Assembly (NCBI GenBank): GCA_016748015.1 | Contig: JAAOMT010000151.1 | Span: 312,001 to 325,462, forward strand | DNA: 13,462 nt | Direction of reading: 5' to 3' | From: Geosiphon pyriformis | Lineage: Eukaryota; Glomeromycota; Glomeromycetes; Archaeosporales; Geosiphonaceae | Shown: piece after piece, positions 1 through 9,249 of the stretch | Layout of the letters: each line of letters begins with the position of its first letter | Numbering within the stretch: the stretch's first letter is position 1 | Notes under the pieces: generated by a model | Database searches by the model: none | What the model was told of the DNA's origin: nothing | Seen by the model: only the letters and a program-made list of their open reading frames with translations | Made by a program: the position numbers and the translations under genes

Positions 1-556
1 TAAAATCAATACATTTTTTTTAAAAAAAAATATTAATAAAATAAAAAAGAAACATATTTTTATTATTAGTATTAAACTTGAAAAAACCAATAAAAAATTC
101 AATTATCTTGTCAATATTAATGTATTTTGTTTTTAAAATATTATTTATTAAGTTCAAAAATATTTTACTCTTATTGTTAGTACTATAAACTAAAAAGTTT
201 TTTATAATATTTTTTATGTTTATATTTATATTTTAAATCTGTTCTATAATACTCAAAAACAACATAAATTTAAGTTTATTTTATCTTCTAAATATTTAAT
301 ATTATTTATGTTTTTGTACAAAGCTATTGCTAATTAAATTAGAAACAATATTTTTAAATAGCTTTTTTTTAGTCATATTATTACTTATAATAATCACTAA
401 TATTACAATAAAAGGATTTGTTTTTTGAAAAATATTAAAAAAAAACAAAATAAAACTTTTTTCAAATTTCTCAAATAAAAACAGTTTTTAAAAGAAGTTT
501 TTATTTTGTATTTTTACTATTTTATAAAACATTAATTTTTTTTGGTTTTTTTGGCT

Positions 557-611
<55 letters not shown>

Positions 612-960
612 AAACTAATTTTAGTATATTATTTTAAATAATTTTTTTTTAAGTAAAAACAAAAAAACTGTTTTGTTTTAATAATATTTAAAAAAAAACA
701 TTTTTATAAGAATTTGTTATGATTAAAAAATTTTTTTAAGTAATAACATTTTTAATATAAAAATTAACTTAATAAAATAAATTTATAAATTATAAAAAAA
801 TTAAATGTTTAATAAAATTGGTTTTAAATAAGATAGTTGTGTTAGAATTTTTAACCATAATATAAACTCAGGCTTAAATTTAATTAACCTATTATCTATT
901 ATAAACAAAAATAAATTATATATAAGTTGATTTAAAATTTATAAAAGTTAAAATCAAATA
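1..960. other. AT-rich low-complexity intergenic DNA
   Basis: The stretch consists almost entirely of A/T runs and short A/T words, with stop codons dense in all six frames and no coding signal. The only distinct structure is the TAA/TAT array listed separately. From about position 965 the composition changes sharply to mixed sequence, which marks the promoter side of the following gene. It is probably a decayed intergenic or transposon-derived spacer; nothing more specific can be read. Confidence 0.8.
559..610. repeat. (TAA)13-(TAT)4 microsatellite with hairpin potential
   Basis: Thirteen perfect TAA units (559-597) run directly into four TAT units (598-609) plus a T. Because the TAT block is complementary to the TAA block, the 3' units can fold back on the array as a snap-back hairpin. 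This is a typical slippage-prone microsatellite whose length probably varies between strains. Confidence 0.9.
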
Positions 961-1019
961 TATTAGAACCCTTAATTAAAAAATTGAATTCTATTGACTT
1001 GTCTATCTGATCGCTTAAG

Positions 1020-1135
1020 ACGCGACAAACATTATATAATCTGCTGATTTATTTTGATAAGTTATCGCTTATTAATAGGGATAGATTACCTGTTGCTGTT
1101 GCAGAAGCCTGCAGAAATTTTTTTGCTGGACGCGT
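1020..1135 (+). promoter_or_regulatory. MCB-like (ACGCGT) sites upstream of the RNR small-subunit gene
   Basis: A perfect MluI cell-cycle box ACGCGT lies at 1130-1135, inside the palindrome GACGCGTC (1129-1136). A related core, ACGCGA, lies at 1020-1025, and a further CGCGT word lies at 1191-1195. These GC words sit in an otherwise AT-rich upstream region, about 190-365 bp before the start codon. In budding and fission yeast, MCB elements bound by MBF drive G1/S transcription of DNA-synthesis genes, including ribonucleotide reductase. The role here is inferred from motif and position. Confidence 0.5.
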
Positions 1136-1383
1136 CTCAATAATGGGTGGAGTTTATGAGTAAAGTACCACGTCTGGTAAATATTCTTTTCGCGTTCTTT
1201 TCAAACAATAATACTTGGTTGTGATCAAAACATTATCACGTTTCTTTTGATTATTATAAATAAACGAGCTGTTCTTCCTTCAATTATTAACTCATTCCTT
1301 CCATACTTAATATTGTTTACAAAATTGGTACTTTTTTTATTTGCCAATACTTTTCATAAAGCTAAATTTTTCTCAAGAACACC

Positions 1384-2770
1384 ATGTTAGGACCTCACAA
1401 TCTCAACCTTTCAAACACCGAACCTAAAAAATTTACTCTAAAGATATCCGAATTAAACTTGTCTAAAGAAATGAAAAAAACTACAGTCAAGCGTTCTATT
1501 TCTTCCGGAAAAGAAAACCATCAAGGAGCAAAGAAAGAAAGGAGTGAGTCGGTCTTCGTCGAAGAAATTAAAACTGTGAAGAATGAAAAGCATATAGTAA
1601 AGCATATTATTGAAGAAGATGAGCCTATATTGAAACCAAACCCAAGACGATTTGTACTATTCCCAATCAAATATCATGAAGTATGTCCTTAATTTCATTT
1701 CCGTGATTTTTATTCTTAATGAAGCTCGTGTTTCTTATTGTGAATTTATTTTTTTTTCATTAAAAGATCTGGAAATTTTATAAAAAAGCTGAAGCCTCTT
1801 TTTGGACGGTTGAAGAAGTTGACCTATCCAAAGATCAAAACGATTGGGAATATAAACTGAATGATGACGAGCGGCATTTCATATCCCACGTTCTTGCATT
1901 TTTTGCAGCTTCTGATGGAATTGTCAATGAAAACCTGGTAGAGCGCTTTAGTAACGAAGTTCAAATTCCGGAAGCACGCTGCTTCTACGGTTTCCAAATC
2001 ATGATTGAAAATATCCATTCCGAAATGTACTCTCTCTTAATTGATACTTACATTAAAGAGCCATCCCAGAGGAATCATTTGTTTGACGCAATGGAGACCA
2101 GTAAGTTTCACTATTAATTATACTTTGTTCAAAAGTAAATGCGAAATACAAGTTCCTTTATTAAGACAACTTTCTTCACAAAGTTCCATGTATCCGTAAA
2201 AAAGCTAATTGGGCGCTTCGTTGGATTACTGATCAAAGGTCTTCATTCGCTGAAAGATTAATTGCATTTGCGGCAGTAGAAGGGATATTTTTTTCTGGGT
2301 CTTTTGCATCAATCTTTTGGCTCAAGAAACGAGGACTAATGCCTGGTCTCACATTTTCCAACGAACTTATTTCTCGAGACGAAGGGCTTCATTGCGATTT
2401 TGCTTGTCTCCTTTTCACTCACTTACGCAAGCGCCCCAGTCAAAAAACCATCGAGTCTATCATTACCGAAGCTGTTAAAATCGAACAAGAGTTTCTTACC
2501 GAAGCTTTGCCGGTTAAGCTTATCGGAATGAATTCTACACTCATGAATCGATATATTGAATTCGTGGCCGACCGTCTACTTGTCGCCCTTGGGTGTCCGA
2601 AATATTATCGGGCTGAAAATCCCTTTGATTTTATGGATCTCATTTCTCTCCAAGGCAAGACCAATTTCTTTGAAAAACGAGTTTCAGAATACCAGAAGGC
2701 TGGTGTCATGAACAAATCGAGATCGCATTCTAGTTCCGAGAATAAATTCACGCTGGATGCTGATTTTTAA
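1384..2770 (+). CDS. RNR2: Ribonucleoside-diphosphate reductase small (R2) subunit
   Basis: Class Ia ribonucleotide reductase R2. It makes the diiron-tyrosyl radical that lets the large subunit reduce NDPs to dNDPs in the cytosol. Exons are 1384-1680, 1767-2100 and 2184-2770; the introns (86 and 83 nt) are GT-AG, and the product is 405 aa. All diiron ligands are present: D149, E180, H183 (ENIHSEMY), E243 (AAVEGIFF), E277 and H280 (RDEGLH). Radical Tyr187 is also present, so this is the catalytic type and not the metal-poor Rnr4 type. The C-terminus FTLDADF is the classic R1-docking tail. The N-terminal extension (about residues 1-75) is basic, Ser/Lys-rich, and contains a KEN tripeptide at 43-45. 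The start is supported by an in-frame TAA 21 nt upstream and an ACACC context. MCB-like sites upstream suggest S-phase control. No sign of decay. Confidence 0.97.
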
Positions 2771-3024
2771 AGAGAAACAAAAGAACATTGTCCCTGGCAA
2801 TCAGTATTTGATTAAAATTTAATTCATGGTGTATATGTACAAGGAATACTCTAATTTTTTTGCGTTGCCTCTTGATATACTATCTGATAAAACCTTTGAA
2901 CAGTTATGATCAAAATGTAAGACACACAATACTTGCTATTAGGATTACCGAATGCATGAAATTTAGAAATCCCTAATTTTCAATTTTTATTATAATTAAT
3001 TCGGCACTTTATGTCTTACACTAA

Positions 3025-3151
3025 TAAAGTTGCCGAAATTTTCGGCAGAACTTTTTAAAACGTTAGATTTTTCCCAGTAAAATTAGGCCAGATAATTCAA
3101 CGTACTGTGATAAGTAATTTTATTACGAATATCAATTTTTTGGCAACTTTA
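3025..3151. mobile_element. Candidate small MITE-like element with 10-bp terminal inverted repeats
   Basis: TAAAGTTGCC at 3025-3034 is the exact reverse complement of GGCAACTTTA at 3142-3151. The two enclose a 127-bp non-coding segment. If the outer TA on each side is taken as the duplicated target, the ends fit a Tc1/mariner-type TA insertion. An imperfect third copy (CGGCACTTTAT, one base missing) lies just outside at 3002-3012, and a tight hairpin, TGCCGAAA-T-TTTCGGCA, lies at 3031-3047 and overlaps the left end. It could equally be a chance cluster or the remnant of a larger element; only repeat copies elsewhere in the genome would settle it. Confidence 0.3.
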
Positions 3152-4202
3152 AAGTTTGAAAGTATCAATAATAAAAATCATTAACACTATTTTTTTGGTT
3201 TAAAAGAAAAATTAAAAGTGTTAATTTTATGTATGCAAATATGTATGATTTGTGTTATTGCATTAATTGAAATTTTGTTATAATTTTTTATTACTTGTAT
3301 ATTAAAATAAAAAATTTTTGTGTTAATAAAAATATTAATTAATAAATATTAAAGTATATTTTGTGTTTATTAAATTTTGTATAAAATAAGTTATATGAAT
3401 TTAAATTTAGTGTTTAATTAATTTAAATGGTTAATTACTTATAAAAAACATATAAGTTATATATAATATAAAATATATATATTTAAATAGTAGTTGGATT
3501 ACATTTTATAAGCACAATAAAAAATTATAAAGTAAAAAATTTTAAATAATTGTTTTAACTATTATAACTATTAAATATACAAAATAATACTTGTAAAATT
3601 CAAAAAAATTATATTACTTTGTTAATAATTAAAATATTTTTAAAATTTACAAAATTTTATTAAAAAATTACAATTTTTTTTAAAATAATTTAATGTAATA
3701 AAAATGAAAACAGTTTAGAAAAATAGGTAATTTTTTTAAAATCAAAAAAATTATTATTATATATATATTTGTATATTATAAATCAAACTTAAAATCTTTT
3801 TACATATAAATATAGTTGTATATTTCATTTTATATATTTTTTTTAAATCTTTAATTTTAAATGATATTTAATATTTGTTTATATTTAATATTATGTTTTT
3901 AATTAGTTATAATTTACTATCATTTTTATTATTTAATTATAATTATTAATTTAAAATAATTGTAAGTAATTATAAAGGGTGGCTGGTTACATGTAGAAAG
4001 TATATGAGCCGCATTTATCATAGAACATATAAAACATGTATATAAGTAAATAGCAGTTGGGGTCAATAAATAAGTAAATTCTAAAAATGACTTTAAATTT
4101 CACAATTTATTAATACATACAAAAAATAAGAATATAATATAATTTTTACAAAGAAATGGGATCATAATAGAAATCACTCTATTATCAGTCTATTATCACA
4201 TG

Positions 4203-4212
4203 CTCGCGCGAG
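4203..4212. promoter_or_regulatory. GC palindrome CTCGCGCGAG upstream of SLC35F6 gene
   Basis: A perfect 10-bp palindrome with three CpG steps stands about 105 bp before the start codon, in surroundings that are nearly all A/T. Position and composition make it a plausible binding site for a dimeric transcription factor. I do not know a fungal factor for this exact sequence. Confidence 0.3.
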
Positions 4213-4316
4213 ACAATCCAAAAAAAGTTGCACATGGAAACTTGATAACACTTTTAAAAAGAGCGAAATAATTCTTTTCCATTATTAAATTGTAACATCC
4301 TTAATTTTCGATAGAG

Positions 4317-5745
4317 ATGGCAGCAGTTGCAACAAAGTTTCTCGTTACTGGGATGTTGATAAGCGGCGTATGTAATACTATTTTAAACAAACTTCAAGAC
4401 ATGCAATGCGTGGAAAACTGTAACAGCAACGACCCTTCAAAAAAACCTGAATACTTTGAACAACCAGTTTGGCAAACACTAAACATGTTTGTTGGAGAAA
4501 CGCTATGCTTTTTCGCTGTATATGTGATATTGGTATGGGAACAGCATAATGGTGTTGTGTATAGTCCTATCGAAAATGATACCCCTTCATCTGATGATTC
4601 AGAGATTATCGTCAACCTATCAGAGAATGAAGCTTTAGTTGCACCCTCAGTTGTGAAAATTAAAGATCAAAACGAAGATCTGAATGGGTTGAAAATCTTT
4701 TTATTCTGGCTCCCTACAATGTGTGATATCCTAGGCACTACGGTATTTAAGTGAGATTTCCAGATTGAGAGAAAATTCTTGATCCGTCTTTTCGGGTTTA
4801 ATCTTTTTTTCTCGATTTTAATAAAAAATCTAATCAACTCAAATTTTCAGCTGATGAACGTTGGTTTAATCTATACATCTGCATCAGTCTATCAAATGCT
4901 TCGAGGAGCGGTTGTATTATTCACTGGGATATTCTCTGTAGTTTTCCTGAAACGAACCTTACTAGCCTACCATTGGTTCTCGCTCTTTCTTGTTGTATTA
5001 GGTGTCACCATTGTAGGGATGAGCAGTATTCTATTTCCACCAAAAAAGCCATCTGATTTAATAGTAATTCCAAGTAGTATATCAGAACTTCCTAATAGTA
5101 GTGAAGCGTTAATTGGTGTCCTGCTAGTTTTAATAGCACAGCTATTTACCGCTTCACAATTCGTCCTTGAAGAAAAGATTATGCTCAAATATCGAGTAAA
5201 ACCTTTACGTGCTGTTGGTCTTGAGGGCATTTTTGGGCTGATAACTGTGATTGTTGGGATGATAGTCCTTCACTTCACTTATGGGGTCACACACCCTGGT
5301 GGATATTTCAATATTTCAACTGGCTTCCATCAGATAATTGATAATTCAGGGGTGTGGAAAGCTGGATTGGCCATTTGTTTTTCCATTGCTTTCTTCAACT
5401 TTTTTGGCTTGAGCGTAACTCGATCGATCAGTGCCACAGCAAGATCGACAATTGATACGACTCGTATTGTATTTATTTGGTTAGTTTCATTATTTCTTGG
5501 ATGGGAAACCTTTTCTTGGCTTCAGGTTATTGGTAAGTATTGAGGGATACATTATGTTTCATTCCATCAAACAGAGAAATCTTAATAACTTTTCTATATT
5601 TAAAGGCTTTGTGGTACTTATTATGGGGACATTCATGTTTAATGGGGTGATAAACCCTCCGTCTTTCCTTGCTCCTTCTCCATCAAATCAGGTTCCAACC
5701 ACCGAGAATGATCCATTGTTATCAGAAGATCATAGCCAATTATAA
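4317..5745 (+). CDS. SLC35F6: SLC35F6-like transporter (drug/metabolite transporter superfamily)
   Basis: Polytopic membrane protein of the DMT/EamA fold. The animal homologue (also known as ANT2-binding protein) is a lysosomal/mitochondrial protein whose substrate is not established. Exons are 4317-4742, 4851-5532 and 5606-5745; introns are 108 and 73 nt, and the product is 415 aa against about 370 in animals. About nine to ten hydrophobic segments are visible. Family signatures include LMNVGLIYTSASVYQMLRGA (from residue 143), the VLEEKIM helix, VGLEGIFG and TARSTIDTTRIVFIW. The extra length lies in an acidic, Ser-rich cytosolic loop (about residues 82-125) and the C-terminal tail. The tail carries ENDPLL, an acidic dileucine of the [DE]xxxL[LI] type. 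At the first donor, GTATTT at 4743 is required: the neighbouring GTGAGA at 4751 gives a premature stop. The gene converges on MED17. Confidence 0.92.
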
Positions 5746-5866
5746 CTAGAATTCTTGCCATCTTTTGGGTCAAGAATAATTTCTCGATATAAAATAATGT
5801 CTGTTTTTTTGTTCTCATAAAAGGGTTTTAATACTATTCATTGTTGATTTAGAATATACTATGAAC

Positions 5867-5872
5867 TTTATT
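5867..5872 (-). terminator. Possible polyadenylation signal for MED17
   Basis: AATAAA on the minus strand, about 250 nt past the MED17 stop. It lies on the SLC35F6 side of that gene's own candidate signal, which implies overlapping convergent transcripts. Motif evidence only. Confidence 0.25.
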
Positions 5873-5934
5873 AAAATTTATGATTATTGTTGGATGTTGT
5901 GTTCTCATTTCAATTCCATAACTTGACTGAACCA

Positions 5935-5940
5935 AATAAA
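5935..5940 (+). terminator. Possible polyadenylation signal for SLC35F6
   Basis: A canonical AATAAA lies 190 nt after the stop codon. Fungal poly(A) signals are loose and this DNA is A-rich, so the match is suggestive only. Confidence 0.3.
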
Positions 5941-6124
5941 CGCAGGAGTTTTAGAAACTTGATATTTTGTTACAAGGATCACATTATTTAATGTACTCAA
6001 AAAATAATACATGATTCCAAACACTGATCTTTATAAGGTGATGGAATTTTTCAATTCTAGGCTTGAAATGGCACAGATACATATTAATGGTTTTTCTTGG
6101 TTGAATTTAGTTAGCCTAGCAACT

Positions 6125-8989
6125 TTATGTCAAGCTAATAAGGAATTGACGAACACGATCAGTGAAGTCTTGCCGAGAATTCGGTTTAGGTACACTTGTG
6201 CTAACATCACCTATCACCAATTCTTGAGAGATAGAGCTCAATCCAAATTCACTTTGAAAGTCCAGGGATCTGACAGAGATAGTCATCTTACCAGTTGAAT
6301 TTTCGGTTTGGATTGTGACTTCACTGAAGCAAACAAAAAAAAGTTGGGATTAATAGTCAAAAAAGTAAGTACATATATGTAAATATTTGAATATTTAGCA
6401 GTTGTCTCTTTTTAGATATTGTAAAATACTTACGCTGGTCTTCTAGCCATTTTTTGTTGAGAGGTTTTCTTGGTCACCAAGTGCATAACGGTGGGTGAAG
6501 CACGAACAATAACTAGCATAAAACGATCCAAAATCCAATTTCCCTCCCAACCACTTTCTTCAAGAATAGATAAAGCCTCTATTTCTTTGTAAATTATTTT
6601 GAGTAGAAGAAATCTCAGCTCACGTTCAAGGAACATGTAAAAGTGATGTAAATCCTCCGTCCTCAGTTCACTGTGTGTGAGATGAATAATGGCGGTACAA
6701 GGTGATTCGAGAGTAACTCGAAGACTATGTCTATTCAAAAAATATCAATAGGAATCGAATTAAATTTGATTCACCTTCTAATTAGCATATTTGATGAAAA
6801 GGGATAATTATTTACTGACATTTGATCGATAGTAATTGTTATCATTCCTGTAAACAGTGGATCTTCAGCATCGATCGTTTCAGCATTCAGAATAAGATCT
6901 ATCATATCATTTCCTTCTGCTAAAGTATTCATAAAATGCATTTGTACTGATACACCTGCATCCCTCAATGGTTTAATTGTATAGTTTGAAACCTCTCGAA
7001 TTCGATTGCAGAAAAAATGATATCTCAACAGGTGAAGAGGCAGAATAAAAATATGTCCTTGAGGAGTTGATCTAATGATAAAATTAAATATAAACAATGG
7101 TATTTTGATATGTTGATAGAAATTATGTGAAAATATTATTTACCGTTCATGACGAGAAATTTTTCCTAATACTTTTTTTTGCACCTTTTCTATGTTTCGT
7201 CGGTGATATCTTCTTAAAATCAAGTTCATCGCGAGCTTTAGTGTTTTGCATGTCGAAGATACTTCAGGAGAGGCAACATCATCAGCCTTAGACGAAATTT
7301 CCTTTTCTATGGAATCATCCGCATCTATCTTTAATAACGCCATATAATTTTCAGTTGCTTTACGAATCAATAGAAACCGGCTCTTGAATTAGATTCGAGT
7401 GAATTGATGTACCCATTGTATTGTCAAATCTACGTCTTCATAAACTGGAATCAAAATTTCATTTTCAATCATTTTAACTCCAAGTAAGCTGGCGGCCTCT
7501 TTAAGAATCTATTATAATTTGAATGCAAATCGAACGAAGCGATTAAGATTTGGAATATCAGAGAGATAAGTTTAAATAAATTTATGTACCTGAAGAAATA
7601 ACTCAAGCTCAAATACAGCAGATTGAGCGGCCAAAAGTTGGTGATGCATATCCTGGCCACTGATCATCTTCGAATCGATTGCTAGGTTTGCCCGATTTAG
7701 ATAAAAATTAAGTCATGACTACAAAAAACCTGTATAAATATTGAATATCCTTGCTTAAAATCATATAGTACATGAGTTTATTTCGGCAATATCCTGATGA
7801 CGTTCTGGCCCTGATATTCTGCGCTCTAGTCGCAATCTCAGTAACTTTTTACGTACGGGAGGAAACGATATGGCGATTTGCTTGTCATTGGGTGTTCTTT
7901 GAATTTGAGCCATGGTATTTTGGTCAAATAGAGATCCAGCTATCTTTGACAAAATTTTGCTCATTAGTATTCATTTATTTGCATAGTATATGTAATATTT
8001 AGCTACTTGCCATCATTATAACCGTAATCAACAAATAGTTGCTTTCCAGTATGACCCGCTTTTTGCCCATAGCCAATAATGCTCCAATTATTTTGGCGCA
8101 ATGATAATGCTTCTCTCCAGAATGCTCGTTCTTTCCCTATCATTTGCCCATATTTCTCTCCTTTGGACATTAAGATCATGGCGGCATGTTTAAGTTGCTG
8201 TGGAATTCAGCGTAGAAAAATACATGTTATGTCTTTCTGTGCTTCATAAGTTAAAATAGGGAAAACGAAAAAAATTAAACCTTTCGTTTCGACGCTAACA
8301 TCAGCTTGAAGTTTTGGACTTGTGTTTGTTTCGTTGGTTCAGATGGATTATGGTAGATGTGTTCTATCGTCCCTGATGGTATAGATTGTTCAACAATGGT
8401 ACCTTTACGTTGATCAGGATTAACCAAATTGACAACCTCAATTCCAATACGTATTTCGTTAAGCGAAGCACTAAGAGGTAGTGAAGGAGTGAAAAATGAA
8501 AGGCACTTCACAGAACAAAAGGCCAGCAAAACTGTCAACCATCATTATAGAACGGTCAAGCTTTACTAGAGAGATCGATGAGCAGTTTCTCTCATAATTC
8601 GTATTTGATCATCTTTATTTCCAGGTTCAATTTCTTGGTTGGGAATTTCCACGTCATGATTTTTTGGCTCGAGTTTTGTTTTTATTTCATGATTTGGCTC
8701 GTCAAGAGCCTCTATAGACAATGATTTAAGGTCAAGTTCATTCCATATCCTTAATATTTGTTGGGATAGCTTTTGAGCTGGTGTCTGTTTTCTTTCAAAA
8801 GAAAGAGATTAAAGTCTTTGGGACAATAGCTTGAAATATGAAATATCAATGAAGCTTATAAAAGAAAAGAAAATACATTTCATATATCTCAGTCTCAATT
8901 TGTGCGACTCCTTCTTTAACATCAAAGGCGGCGTGGTCGAGCCGCGGCTCCAAAGATATTTTAGTTGATTTTTTATTATGTTCACTCAT
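6125..8989 (-). CDS. MED17: Mediator complex subunit 17 (Srb4/MED17)
   Basis: Head-module scaffold of Mediator, bridging activators and RNA polymerase II in the nucleus. Eleven exons, read 5'-3' on the minus strand: 8989-8877, 8791-8567, 8470-8281, 8197-8011, 7939-7772, 7681-7590, 7508-7413, 7328-7144, 7071-6820, 6730-6434, 6323-6125. The frame stays open through all ten junctions, giving 667 aa, the usual MED17 size. Family landmarks: LSQQILRIWNEL (about 46-57), KERAFWREALSLRQNNW (198-214), AGSLF (239-243), HHQLLAAQSAVF ahead of ILKEAASLL (exons 6-7), NLILRRYHRRN (exon 8), and near the C-terminus TGKMTISVRS, resembling SGDYAISVRN in animals. Introns are 71-110 nt. Intron 4 appears to use a GC donor, and intron 9 has a tandem acceptor. 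Junctions of exons 2/3, 5/6 and 7/8 were chosen by frame and family alignment and are the least certain. Divergent from the SelK gene. Confidence 0.87.
7940..8010 (-). other. Probable GC-AG intron in MED17 (intron 4)
   Basis: The donor reads G|GCAAGT, the consensus for rare GC-AG introns. A TACTAAT branch-point-like word lies about 23 nt before the acceptor GATAG. Splicing restores ...YND-AGSLF..., matching the spacing of the conserved AGSLF block in animal MED17. The competing GT-AG choice (donor GTAGCT at 8006, acceptor at ...ATGAG, 47 nt) also keeps frame but inserts seven residues and places the branch word against the acceptor. Confidence 0.6.
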
Positions 8990-9249
8990 TAAAAACTTGA
9001 AGAAATTAAAATTTTCATGCCAGAATATCTTATATAATGCAACAGGATCGGCAAGATAGAAGAAATTCGAGTATCAAATTATTTTTTTGAATTGAATCTT
9101 TTATAAAATGGATATTCTGCTAATTATTTAAATTAACGAATAATATTATAATTTCAAGTAAATATTTATTTTGATTGATTATCAGTGATTAGTATATAAA
9201 TTGAATGTTCTTTTTTGTCCAACTTTTTAAACGTTTTTCATTTTTCAAA
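8990..9249. promoter_or_regulatory. Shared divergent promoter of MED17 and SelK genes
   Basis: Only 260 bp separates the two divergent start codons, so both promoters must lie in or overlap this segment. It is AT-rich with no clear TATA box or GC operator that I can assign to either gene. Both start contexts are A-rich. Confidence 0.5.

Larger units (their letters stand above)
2771..4316. other. Intergenic spacer between RNR2 and SLC35F6 genes
   Basis: No gene is supportable here. The first 400 bases have mixed composition and contain several inverted repeats of a GGCAACTTTA word (see the candidate element). Roughly 3180-3960 is extremely AT-rich, with TATA runs and stop codons everywhere. 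From about 3975 the composition rises again towards the SLC35F6 promoter, with an isolated GC palindrome at 4203-4212. Confidence 0.75.
5746..6124. other. Convergent 3' intergenic region
   Basis: This is the stop-to-stop gap between SLC35F6 (+) and MED17 (-), with no coding potential. It carries a plus-strand AATAAA at 5935-5940 and a minus-strand AATAAA at 5872-5867, each plausible as a polyadenylation signal for the gene running into the gap. The two signals have passed each other, so the 3' UTRs probably overlap. Confidence 0.6.

Noticed and set aside
6011-6298. Plus-strand ORF of 95 codons resembling a small hypothetical gene
   Set aside because: It lies antisense to the last exon of MED17 (6323-6125), whose splice (strong GTAAGT donor at 6433, pyrimidine-rich acceptor at 6324) and TGKMTISVRS block fit the family.
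7389-7391. In-frame TAA suggesting a nonsense mutation, or an ultrashort 30-nt intron in MED17
   Set aside because: An 84-nt intron (7412-7329), with the same GTACAT donor used by the preceding intron, removes it and keeps phase and spacing to the next conserved block.
7772-8002. Plus-strand ORF of 76 codons
   Set aside because: Antisense shadow of MED17 exon 5 and its flanking introns; no recognisable domain.
8471-8570. Apparent frameshift in MED17 at TCTCTCTAG (stop at 8568-8566), with an open frame continuing past it
   Set aside because: A 96-nt GT-AG intron (8566-8471) with a clear polypyrimidine tract removes the stop and joins exons that align without gaps to the fungal MED17 pattern around an Asn-Glu pair.
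9205-9249. Upstream in-frame ATG that would extend the SelK-like protein by 15 residues
   Set aside because: The added segment is Phe-rich and unlike SelK N-termini, and the ATG at 9250 fits the short luminal N-terminus. It cannot be excluded without 5'-end data.
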